Part shown: in pieces, positions 1 to 5,292 of the stretch
Position numbering within the stretch: the stretch's first letter is position 1
How the letters are laid out: each line of letters starts with the position of its first letter
Origin: an uncultured Chloroflexota bacterium
Lineage (GTDB): Bacteria > Chloroflexota > Dehalococcoidia > SM23-28-2 > RBG-16-64-32
NCBI GenBank assembly: GCA_913056415.1
Contig: CAJXNA010000126.1
Location: forward strand, 1 to 6,326
Length of the DNA stretch: 6,326 nt
Direction of reading: 5' to 3'
Translations under genes and position numbers: made by a program
The notes under the pieces: model-generated
What the model was told of the DNA's origin: nothing
The model's database searches: none
Seen by the model: the letters and a program-made list of their open reading frames with translations, nothing else

Positions 1-796
1 CGGTGAGCCTGGGCAGCCGGGCCAGCATCATCCCCAATCCGTCGGCGTCGTCCAGCAGGGCGCGCACCCGCGCCCCGTCCATGTTCTCATTGGTGAGGAT
101 CAGGCGCTGGGGCCGCTGTCCGTCCGCCGCCAGCCGCTCGACGATGGAGGCCAGGTGTCCGGTGGTTCCGATCACCTCGACGCCGTGGATGTGCTGTCCC
201 ACCCGCGACGCCCTTTCGGCGACGATCCCCAACACCCGGTAGTTGGCGTCACGCTGGCGGCGCAGGGCGCGGATGAACAGCTCCGCCCCGTCGCCGGCGC
301 CGACCAGAAGAACCGGTACCCGCGGGTGGCTCCCGTCCTCCAGTTCGAAATCGAAGCGCCGGTCCTTGAGCAGGCGGTAAAAGAACCGCGGGCCGCCCAA
401 CAGAGCCGTCAACACGAACCAGTTGATAACCAGGGTAGAGCGCGGCAACGTCTCCAGCCGCGTCCACAGGAACATCACGACGAGGAAAATCAGGACCACC
501 GCGGCGGTGGCCCGGGTAATCGCCAACAGGTCATTCAGGGAGGCGTACCGCCACACGCCCCGATAAAGCCCCATGTACCAGAACACGCCGGCCGCGATCA
601 TCGTGAACACGATCGTCCCCTGGACCAGGAGCGCCGGCGAATAGTAATACACCGTGTCTCCCAGCCTGAGGTACAGCGACAGGGCGAACGACACCGCCGC
701 CATGACGATATCGTGGGCATAGGCGACGTACCCGCGGGCGGAAATCCTCGCCAGCTGTCTGAACTTCTCTACGAACCGTCTCGGGACGTAAACCAT
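1..796 (-). CDS. CapD/WbpM/PglF-type polysaccharide biosynthesis protein, N-terminal part (cut by left edge)
   Basis: This membrane-anchored nucleotide-sugar 4,6-dehydratase/epimerase would make a modified UDP-sugar for surface polysaccharide. Only the first 265 residues are in the window; family members usually run to about 600-650. Hand translation gives a short basic N-terminus, then likely membrane segments near residues 25-42, 54-73, 90-111 and 121-135. The stretch GLYRGVWRYASLNDL (76-90) and PRSTLVI (118-124) are typical of this family. A first Rossmann-like CoA/NAD-binding fold begins at VPVLLVGAGDG (160-170). The catalytic SDR domain lies beyond the left edge, so the reaction cannot be checked. 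The ATG at 794-796 overlaps the end of the upstream epimerase gene by 28 bp and has only a weak ribosome site, so translation is probably coupled. The alternative is a sugar transferase of the undecaprenyl-phosphate type, whose N-terminus is similar. The YRGVWRY motif favours CapD. Confidence 0.85.
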   Translation of the reverse strand, partial: MVYVPRRFVEKFRQLARISARGYVAYAHDIVMAAVSFALSLYLRLGDTVYYYSPALLVQGTIVFTMIAAGVFWYMGLYRGVWRYASLNDLLAITRATAAVVLIFLVVMFLWTRLETLPRSTLVINWFVLTALLGGPRFFYRLLKDRRFDFELEDGSHPRVPVLLVGAGDGAELFIRALRRQRDANYRVLGIVAERASRVGQHIHGVEVIGTTGHLASIVERLAADGQRPQRLILTNENMDGARVRALLDDADGLGMMLARLPRLT

Positions 797-1731
797 GCTG
801 CCGTCGCGTCCAGTCCCTGTGCCATGGTGAACGGCGGGGCCCAACCGAGGTCCCGCCGGATTTGTCCGTCATCGACCCTAAGGGAGTCAAGCAGGCGGGC
901 GACGATCTCCGATTTTCCCGTCGCCCGGCCGGCCGCCCGCAACAGCGGCGCCGGCACGGGAAACAGCCGCGCCGGCCGGCCCAGGGCGGCGCCCACGCGG
1001 CGGATCAGTTCGGGCGTCGAGACATCGTCTCCGTCGCGAACCAGGAATGTCCGGCCCGCCGCGTCCGCGTGGGCGAGGCACCGTATGATGGCGTCGGCCA
1101 GGTTGCCGGCATGGATCAGGCTTCGCCGGTTGGAGACGCCGCCCAGCGGCAGGGGCGGGGCCAGGCGGCATATCTTCAGCAGCGCCAGGAAGTTACCCCC
1201 GACCCGTTGCCCGTACACCAGCGGCGGCCGCAGGACCACCGCTTCCATGGGACCCTGCGCGGCGATCCCGAACAGGGCCGTCTCGGCTTCGCATTTGGAG
1301 ACCGCATAGGCGTCCCCGGGCGCCGCCGGATCGGATTCGGAGAACGGCGCGGCGCCGGTGGTCTCGCCGTTCACCTTGATGGTGCTCAGGAAAACCAGCC
1401 GGCGGACACCGGCGCTGGCGGCCGCCTCCGCCAGCCGGCGCGTGCCGTCGGTGTTGACGCGGCGGTATTCGGACAGCGGATCGGCGGAACGGTCTTCCGT
1501 TACGTGGACCCGCGCGGCCAGGTGGACGACCGCCTCGACGCCGTCGAGCGCGGCGCCCCAGTCGGTATCCGGCCCGAGGTCCGAAACGGGCCGCACCTCG
1601 ACGCCTTCGGTGGCTTCCGCGGCCCGCGGATTGCGGCTCGACACGCAAACCTCGTGGCCGGCGGCGAGGAGGGCGGGGCACAACGTCCGTCCGATGAAGC
1701 CGGTGCCGCCGGTGACCAGGACCCGGGTCAT
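769..1731 (-). CDS. NAD-dependent epimerase/dehydratase (extended SDR, WbpV/GalE-like)
   Basis: This 320-residue extended short-chain dehydrogenase probably epimerises or reduces a UDP-hexose used in polysaccharide synthesis. The NAD-binding motif TGGTGFIG is at residues 7-14 and HLAA at 70-73. The catalytic set is Ser116/Thr117 in FLSTIKVNG plus Tyr142 and Lys146 in YAVSK. LRPPLVYG (167-174) and NRRSLIHAGNLADAI (201-215) are the usual substrate-side motifs. The length is normal and nothing is truncated. The start is the ATG at 1729-1731, which shares ATGA with the stop codon of the upstream glycosyltransferase; the TRVLVTGG strand begins at once, as expected. Its end overlaps the CapD-like gene. 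The gene order (transferase, epimerase, CapD-type dehydratase) resembles wbpV...wbpM regions of O-antigen clusters. Substrate specificity (UDP-Glc/GlcNAc/QuiNAc type) cannot be decided from sequence alone. Confidence 0.9.
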   Translation of the reverse strand: MTRVLVTGGTGFIGRTLCPALLAAGHEVCVSSRNPRAAEATEGVEVRPVSDLGPDTDWGAALDGVEAVVHLAARVHVTEDRSADPLSEYRRVNTDGTRRLAEAAASAGVRRLVFLSTIKVNGETTGAAPFSESDPAAPGDAYAVSKCEAETALFGIAAQGPMEAVVLRPPLVYGQRVGGNFLALLKICRLAPPLPLGGVSNRRSLIHAGNLADAIIRCLAHADAAGRTFLVRDGDDVSTPELIRRVGAALGRPARLFPVPAPLLRAAGRATGKSEIVARLLDSLRVDDGQIRRDLGWAPPFTMAQGLDATAAWFTSRDGS

Positions 1732-2978
1732 GCGGTCCGGCCCGCCTCGTCGCCTCGCCCGGCGGCCGCCAGTTCCAGTACCTCGATGGTCAGCCGGGCC
1801 TGGTGTTCGCGGCTGTGCCGGGGCGCGGCCGCCAGGCTGCGGCGGGCCAGGGCGCGCCGGGTGTCGTCCTCTTTCATCAGTTTCACGACGGCCCCGGCAA
1901 GGGCGTCCGGGTCCTCCGCCGGTACCCGCACGCCGGCCTCGTCCTCGCTGAGGACACGGCTCGCCTCGCCCTCCGGCGCCGCAAGCAGCACCGGCAGGCC
2001 CATGGCCTTGGCCTCGAAGATCTTCGACGGGATGACGCCGGCGAACACGGGTGAATCCTTCAGGTGCACCAATGCCACGTCGCACAGGCTCCACACCGCG
2101 GGCATGTTCTCCTTGGGCTGGGGGGGCATGAACACCACGTTGTCGAGGCGCTTCCGCTCCGCCTCCACCATCAATGCCTGGCGTTCCGCTCCGGCGCCCA
2201 CCAGCACGAAGCGCAGGTTGGTCTCGCCGCGCAGCCGGTCGGCGGCCTCGAGCACGTTGCCGAGCGCGTGCGCCATGCCGTGGGTGCCCATGTAGCCGAC
2301 GACGAAATGCCGGTTCAGGCCCCATTGGCCGGCGAGGGCGGCGTCCCGCGGACGCGGCCCATAGCGCCAGGTGTCGACGCCGTTCATGACCACCGCGATC
2401 TTGCCGCCGGGAATCCCGCGCCCGACCAGGTTTTCCTTGAACGCCCCGGTCAACGCCAACACCGCCGCCGATTTGCGGTACAGGTGAAGCTCCAGCCTCT
2501 CGATCAGGCGCAGGAGAAGGTTCGTGCGCAGGGCGCCGACGGCGGCGATGGACGCCGGCCACAGGTCGCCCAGTTCGAAAACGAAGGGCACGCCGCGCAC
2601 CGCGCCCGCCGCCCACCCCGCCACGGCGGTAAAGAACTGGGGCGATGTGGCGGCGATCACGTCCGGTTTCTCCTGCCACAGGGCGGCCGCGAAGCCGGTG
2701 ACCATGAAGCTCAGGAAATCCAGCGTACGGCGCACGACACCGGTGTTGGAGGCGATGAACGTCTTGACCCGCACCACCCGGATCCCCGACATGTCCTCGG
2801 TCCGGTACCACCGGTTCCGGTGGCCCGGGAAAACGCTGCCGTGGGGAAAGTTGGGGGCGCACGTGATCACGGTCACGGCATGGCCCCACTTGACCCAGTA
2901 ACAGGCCCGCTCGAAAACACGGGTCGCCGCCGCGTTGGTCTCCGGAGGAAAGTTCTCCGTCAGGAAAAGGATCTTCAT
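1728..2978 (-). CDS. GT4-family glycosyltransferase, WbuB-like
   Basis: This 416-residue GT-B fold glycosyltransferase probably adds a (deoxy)aminosugar to a lipid-linked polysaccharide intermediate on the cytoplasmic face of the membrane. The N-terminal acceptor domain opens with MKILFLTENFPPE and has the WbuB-type stretch ATRVFERACYWVKWGHAVTV (18-37), with ELGDLWPAS at 135-143. The C-terminal nucleotide-sugar domain starts near VVGYMGTHGMAH (226-237) and contains VLVGAGAE (258-265). The GT4 donor-binding signature SPVFAGVIPSKIFEAKAMG (309-327) has its key glutamate at Glu322. Length is typical. The start ATG lies 13 bp after the stop of the small membrane gene and has no clear Shine-Dalgarno, so translation may depend on the upstream gene. 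The end overlaps the epimerase start by 4 bp (ATGA). It is the second gene of the operon driven from 3300-3327. Donor and acceptor are not predictable; WbuB itself is known as an L-FucNAc transferase. Confidence 0.9.
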   Translation of the reverse strand: MKILFLTENFPPETNAAATRVFERACYWVKWGHAVTVITCAPNFPHGSVFPGHRNRWYRTEDMSGIRVVRVKTFIASNTGVVRRTLDFLSFMVTGFAAALWQEKPDVIAATSPQFFTAVAGWAAGAVRGVPFVFELGDLWPASIAAVGALRTNLLLRLIERLELHLYRKSAAVLALTGAFKENLVGRGIPGGKIAVVMNGVDTWRYGPRPRDAALAGQWGLNRHFVVGYMGTHGMAHALGNVLEAADRLRGETNLRFVLVGAGAERQALMVEAERKRLDNVVFMPPQPKENMPAVWSLCDVALVHLKDSPVFAGVIPSKIFEAKAMGLPVLLAAPEGEASRVLSEDEAGVRVPAEDPDALAGAVVKLMKEDDTRRALARRSLAAAPRHSREHQARLTIEVLELAAAGRGDEAGRTA

Positions 2979-2991
2979 CGCCGGGGCCGGG

Positions 2992-3174
2992 TCATCGGTC
3001 GGGCCGTGGTTGGGTTTCCGGCCCCGCCGCGGGCACGGCCTCCAGGTAGTACAGCAGCGCCGCGACGACGGCGCAGGCGACCGCCACCGCCTGCCAGGCC
3101 CAGCCCAGGGTGGCGAGTGCGGCCAGCGCCGCCAGGACCGCTACGCCCGCCAGGGCAAACATTGAGCGTCTCAT
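2992..3174 (-). CDS. Small two-helix membrane protein, first gene of the polysaccharide operon
   Basis: I do not recognise this 60-residue protein. It begins MRRSMFALAG and shows two Ala/Val/Leu-rich hydrophobic segments, about residues 5-24 and 27-45, joined by a short turn with tryptophans. A polar, proline-rich cytoplasmic or periplasmic tail follows. The ATG at 3172-3174 is preferred over the adjacent GTG (3175-3177), because the purine run GGAAAGGGG lies 7 bp upstream of the ATG. The gene sits directly behind the promoter and leader and ends 13 bp before the glycosyltransferase, whose own ribosome site is poor, so it may also serve to couple translation. Small membrane proteins of this kind are common beside polysaccharide genes, but no function can be assigned. 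The open frame is short and GC-rich, so it could be fortuitous; the ribosome site, hydrophobic pattern and position argue that it is real. Confidence 0.55.
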   Translation of the reverse strand: MRRSMFALAGVAVLAALAALATLGWAWQAVAVACAVVAALLYYLEAVPAAGPETQPRPDR

Positions 3175-3293
3175 CACCGCACCCCTTTCCGCAAAACGAA
3201 CAAGGCCGATTATCCGGTCAGGATAACCAGCCTTCGTATTACAGCCTTCGGTCAGTCAGCGCGTGAAAAATCACGCCACACCCCCTACTTACG
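3175..3293 (-). promoter_or_regulatory. Structured 5' leader of the polysaccharide operon
   Basis: About 118 nt separate the predicted transcription start (near 3293) from the first start codon, long for a simple leader. It can form two stem-loops. One is GCGTGA-TTTT-TCACGC (3261-3276, perfect 6-bp arms). The other is a two-part stem (3202-3234): outer arms AAGGC/GCCTT, a 3x3 internal loop, and inner arms TTATCC/GGATAA around TGACC. Two direct repeats run through it: CGAAGGCTG (complement of 3228-3236 and 3242-3250) and CTGACCG (complement of 3215-3221 and 3249-3255). The single GCCTT near 3202-3206 can therefore pair with either AAGGC copy, which would allow two folds. I do not recognise a known riboswitch class here, and no U-tract terminator is visible. 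Confidence 0.45.
3182..3190 (-). promoter_or_regulatory. Ribosome binding site of the small membrane gene
   Basis: On the minus strand the sequence GGAAAGGGG lies 7 bp before the ATG at 3174. It decides between the two adjacent start codons (GTG 3177, ATG 3174) in favour of the ATG. Confidence 0.5.
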
Positions 3294-3299
3294 GTTGGC

Positions 3300-3327
3300 A
3301 TTATAGTCAACTTTCGGGGGTTGTCAA
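3300..3327 (-). promoter_or_regulatory. Sigma-70 promoter of the polysaccharide operon
   Basis: The minus strand reads TTGACA (3322-3327), a 16-bp spacer, then TATAAT (3300-3305). Both hexamers match consensus exactly. The predicted start of transcription is near 3293. The region just upstream (about 3341-3375) is AT-rich against a GC-rich background and could act as an UP element. It contains two GGAAAT copies (3343-3348 and 3352-3357, minus strand). Such a strong promoter in GC-rich DNA is unlikely by chance and is well placed ahead of the four-gene operon. Confidence 0.8.
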
Positions 3328-3384
3328 GCCCTTCAGCGGGGAATTTCCAATATTTCCTGGTTAAATAAGGAAAACCTGCGGCCC

Positions 3385-3410
3385 GAGCCTGCCTACCGGC
3401 AGGCAGGCTC
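3385..3410. repeat. GC-rich palindromic repeat, intergenic copy (LPAGRQ-type)
   Basis: Perfect 10-bp arms GAGCCTGCCT and AGGCAGGCTC flank the centre ACCGGC. The core (3388-3407) matches the copy inside the YbaK gene at 5020-5039 at 19 of 20 positions, so this is a dispersed repeat and not a one-off hairpin. It could fold in RNA, but no T-run follows directly on either strand, so it is not a classical terminator. Confidence 0.75.
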
Positions 3411-3485
3411 GTCCACGACGGCGATGGTGTTGGCGGACCTGCTCGTGGCAGGCGTCGCACCGTGTTGCGAGTCTAGGCTGAGGCT

Positions 3486-3521
3486 GGCGACCTGAGGCGG
3501 GCGACCTGAAGGTCGCCCCTA
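3486..3521. repeat. GGGCGACC hairpin repeat
   Basis: Perfect inverted repeat GGGCGACC-TGAA-GGTCGCCC at 3499-3518, flanked by CCTAC. A direct copy of GGCGACCTGA lies just to its left (3486-3495 and 3500-3509). From memory, GTAGGGGCGACC...GGTCGCCC elements are dispersed in many uncultivated-phylum genomes; a genome search is needed to confirm it here. It may help end transcription of the thiolase operon, though no U-tract is present. Confidence 0.6.
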
Positions 3522-3568
3522 CGTGACCGCTACTCCACGCCGGTGATGCTGGTAGGCTCCACACCCCC

Positions 3569-3597
3569 AGATTCTTCTCTTCGCTCAGAATGACAGG
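3569..3597. repeat. TCATTCTGAGCGAAG-type dispersed repeat
   Basis: The minus strand reads CCTGTCATTCTGAGCGAAG followed by AGAAGAATCTGG. This closely matches a short sequence that I recall as very common between genes in Dehalococcoidia and other environmental bacteria. It starts only 4 bp after the stop codon of the thiolase-like gene, so it lies in that gene's 3' untranslated region. The identification rests on recall, not a search. Confidence 0.65.
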
Positions 3598-3601
3598 AAC
3601 G

Positions 3602-4792
3602 CTATTCGACGCCGAGGATGAGGGTGCCGGTGGAGGAGAGGGTGCCGCCGGTACCGTTGACGCAGGCGAGCTTGGCGCCGGGGACCTGGCGCTCGCCGCA
3701 CTCGCCGCGGAGCTGGCGGACGGCCTCGATGAGGAGGAAGATGCCGTACATGCCGGGGTGGGTGTAGGAGAGGCCGCCGCCGTTAGTGTTGAGGGGGAAG
3801 TCGCCGCCGGGGGCGGTGCGCTGGCCGGAGACGAAGGCGCCGCCTTCGCCCTTCTTGCAGAAGCCCAGCGCCTCCAGGGTGACGAGCGCGGTGTAGGTGA
3901 ACGAGTCGTAGACCTCGGTCACGTCGATGTCTTTGTGACGGACGCCGGCCATCTCGAAGGCGAGGGGGCCGGAGATGCCGGCGGGGGTGGTGGTGAGGTC
4001 GGGCATGGAGGCGATGGTCTGATGGGTGGTGGCTTCGCCGGAGCCGAGGACGAGGATGGGCTTCTTGGGGCAGTCGTTGGCGCGCCTAGCGCTGGTGACG
4101 ACGACGGCGCCGCCGGCGTCGGTGACGAGGCAGCAGTCGAGGAGGTGGAAGGGGTAGGTGATCCAGCGAGAGGAGAGGACGTCGTCGATGGTGAGGGGGT
4201 CGCGCATCATCGCCTTGGGGTTGAGCATCGCCCACTTGCGGGTGGCGACGGCGATCTCGGCGAGCTGTTCGTGGGTGGTGCCGTACTGGTGCATGTGGCG
4301 CATGCAGGCCATAGCGTAAACCGAGGGCGGGCCGCCGACGTGATAGGGCGACTCGAACTGGGGGGCGGGGAACCAGGGGTCGAGGCCGGGCCTGCCGGCG
4401 CCGGGGCGGCGGCGGTCCGAGTGGCCGCTCTGGCCGTGGGTGATAAGGGCGACGTTGATGAGGCCGGCCTGGATGGCGGCGGCGGCGTGCTCGACGTGGA
4501 TGACGAATGAGGAGCCGCCGACGGAGGTGCTATCGGTGTACCTGGGCTGGATGCCGAGGTACTCGGCGACCTGGAGGCTGGGGGACCAGCCGGGGCCGGC
4601 GGTGAAGAGGCCATCCACATCGGACATGTCGATGCCGGCGTCAGCGAGGGCGTTGCGGGCGGCCTCGGCATGGAGCTGGAGGCTGGACTTGCCGGGGACG
4701 ATGCCGATCTCGTCGGACTCATCGGCGCCGACGATGGCGACCTTGCCGGAGAGGCGACGGCGGTCGTCGTTGCTGATGCTATTCGATGGCAC
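3602..4792 (-). CDS. Thiolase-superfamily protein without the nucleophilic Cys (Ltp/SCP-x-like), DUF35 partner
   Basis: This 396-residue cytosolic thiolase-fold protein probably acts on an acyl-CoA thioester together with the DUF35 protein encoded first in the operon. Recognisable parts are VAIVGADES (18-26), ALADAGIDMSDVDGLFTAG (48-66), EVYDSFTYTALVTLEALG (293-310), NTNGGGLSYTHPGMYG (335-350) and the C-terminal CVNGTGG (377-383). His345 and Cys377 match two of the conserved thiolase residues. The nucleophile region reads DSTSVGGSS (87-95), with no cysteine; by hand alignment Ser90 takes its place. Ltp2-type proteins share this loss and act as retro-aldolases with a DUF35 partner, using active-site tyrosines; Tyr295 and Tyr343 here are candidates. 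The GTG start abuts the YbaK stop codon (TAG-GTG) behind a strong Shine-Dalgarno, so translation is coupled. The codons favour C in third position (CTC, GTC, CGC). A non-decarboxylating condensing enzyme is the alternative; the substrate is unknown. Confidence 0.85.
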   Translation of the reverse strand: MPSNSISNDDRRRLSGKVAIVGADESDEIGIVPGKSSLQLHAEAARNALADAGIDMSDVDGLFTAGPGWSPSLQVAEYLGIQPRYTDSTSVGGSSFVIHVEHAAAAIQAGLINVALITHGQSGHSDRRRPGAGRPGLDPWFPAPQFESPYHVGGPPSVYAMACMRHMHQYGTTHEQLAEIAVATRKWAMLNPKAMMRDPLTIDDVLSSRWITYPFHLLDCCLVTDAGGAVVVTSARRANDCPKKPILVLGSGEATTHQTIASMPDLTTTPAGISGPLAFEMAGVRHKDIDVTEVYDSFTYTALVTLEALGFCKKGEGGAFVSGQRTAPGGDFPLNTNGGGLSYTHPGMYGIFLLIEAVRQLRGECGERQVPGAKLACVNGTGGTLSSTGTLILGVE

Positions 4793-5290
4793 CTACTCCT
4801 CCTTCAGATCGGCGACGGTGGCGCGACAGGCCTGGACGAGGCGCTGCGGCTCGACGGCGAAGACGGCTCTGGGGGTACCGGCGGCGGCCCAGACTAGATC
4901 GTAAGTCATAAGGTCGCGGTCGCAGTACACGGGTAGGCGCTGGGTATGACCAAAGGGAGGCACACCGCCGATGGCGAAGCCGGTGGCACGCTCGACCTCG
5001 TCGGCGCGGGCGCGGCGTACCTGCCTGCCGGCAGGCAGGCCTGCGGAAGCGCCAGCGACAATGGCCAGGCGCTGCGTGTCCAGGCGGTTGAGGCCGGAGA
5101 CGAGGCAGAGCACGGGCCGGCCATCGACGAAGAACACGAGCGACTTGACGATCTGCCCCACGTCCACGCCGATGGCGGCGGCGGCGTCCTCCGCCGTGCG
5201 GGTGCCTTCGGGGAACTCACGCACCTCGATCTCGAGGCCGAGGGCGCGAGCGGCGTCGGCGACTCGCTGGGAGGGGGGTGAGGTGACCAT
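4793..5290 (-). CDS. YbaK/ProX-type aminoacyl-tRNA deacylase with a repeat-encoded insertion
   Basis: This 165-residue single-domain protein of the YbaK/aaRS-associated family hydrolyses mischarged aminoacyl-tRNAs in the cytosol (trans-editing, as in YbaK and the ProX proteins). The start is compatible with the family: VADAARALGLEIEVREFPEG (10-29). The conserved lysine is Lys49 in IVKSLVFF (47-54). The signature GFAIGGVPPFGH is at 104-115 and VWAAAGTP at 133-140. Residues 84-90 (GLPAGRQ) interrupt the domain and are encoded by a 20-bp palindromic repeat (5020-5039); without them the flanks ASA and VRRARADEV join as in relatives. The reading frame is intact. The ATG is 2 bp after the stop of the DUF35 gene; the nearest purine-rich site (GAGGGG) is rather far upstream. 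The gene is sandwiched between two genes of an acyl-CoA enzyme pair, which is odd for a tRNA-editing enzyme. Which amino acid it edits cannot be told. Confidence 0.85.
   Translation of the reverse strand: MVTSPPSQRVADAARALGLEIEVREFPEGTRTAEDAAAAIGVDVGQIVKSLVFFVDGRPVLCLVSGLNRLDTQRLAIVAGASAGLPAGRQVRRARADEVERATGFAIGGVPPFGHTQRLPVYCDRDLMTYDLVWAAAGTPRAVFAVEPQRLVQACRATVADLKEE
4796..4804 (-). promoter_or_regulatory. Ribosome binding site that fixes the GTG start of the thiolase-like gene
   Basis: The minus strand reads AAGGAGGAG, then TAG (stop of the YbaK gene), then GTG. The AAGGAGG part ends 5 bp before the GTG at 4792. It lies inside the last codons of the YbaK gene and supports the GTG start with direct stop-start coupling. 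Confidence 0.75.
5020..5039. repeat. Perfect 20-bp palindrome inside the YbaK gene
   Basis: The sequence is the perfect palindrome CCTGCCTGCC|GGCAGGCAGG. It matches the intergenic copy at 3388-3407 at 19 of 20 positions. In the YbaK frame it encodes LPAGRQ and adds about seven residues without breaking the frame. Confidence 0.85.
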
Positions 5291-5292
5291 CG

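Noticed and set aside
155..1309. Long plus-strand open frames over the polysaccharide genes (155-1309, 862-2295, 2064-3266)
   Set aside because: They are antisense to well-supported genes, rich in Arg, His, Pro and Gln without recognisable motifs, and arise from GC-rich codon structure.
769..2889. A 706-codon open frame on the minus strand running from inside the glycosyltransferase gene into the epimerase
   Set aside because: Only the part from ATG 1731 is the epimerase. The upstream part is an out-of-frame shadow of the glycosyltransferase, rich in Arg/Gly/Pro, and the ATGA overlap marks the true start. It is not a fusion protein.
3385..3518. The palindromes after the thiolase-like gene as intrinsic terminators
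   Set aside because: Neither hairpin is followed by a run of T on the minus strand. Their similarity to dispersed repeats explains them better, although they may still slow the polymerase.
3361..3564. Minus-strand frame of 67 codons containing CDACH, like a heme-binding CXXCH
   Set aside because: It runs through two dispersed repeats, has no signal peptide, and a lone CXXCH match is weak. I see no ribosome site, so I treat the stretch as repeat-rich intergenic DNA.
3590..4510. A 306-codon plus-strand open frame antisense to the thiolase-like gene
   Set aside because: It is almost all Gly, Ala, Val, Asp and Glu, which is the mirror of C-ending codons on the other strand. No domain is visible.
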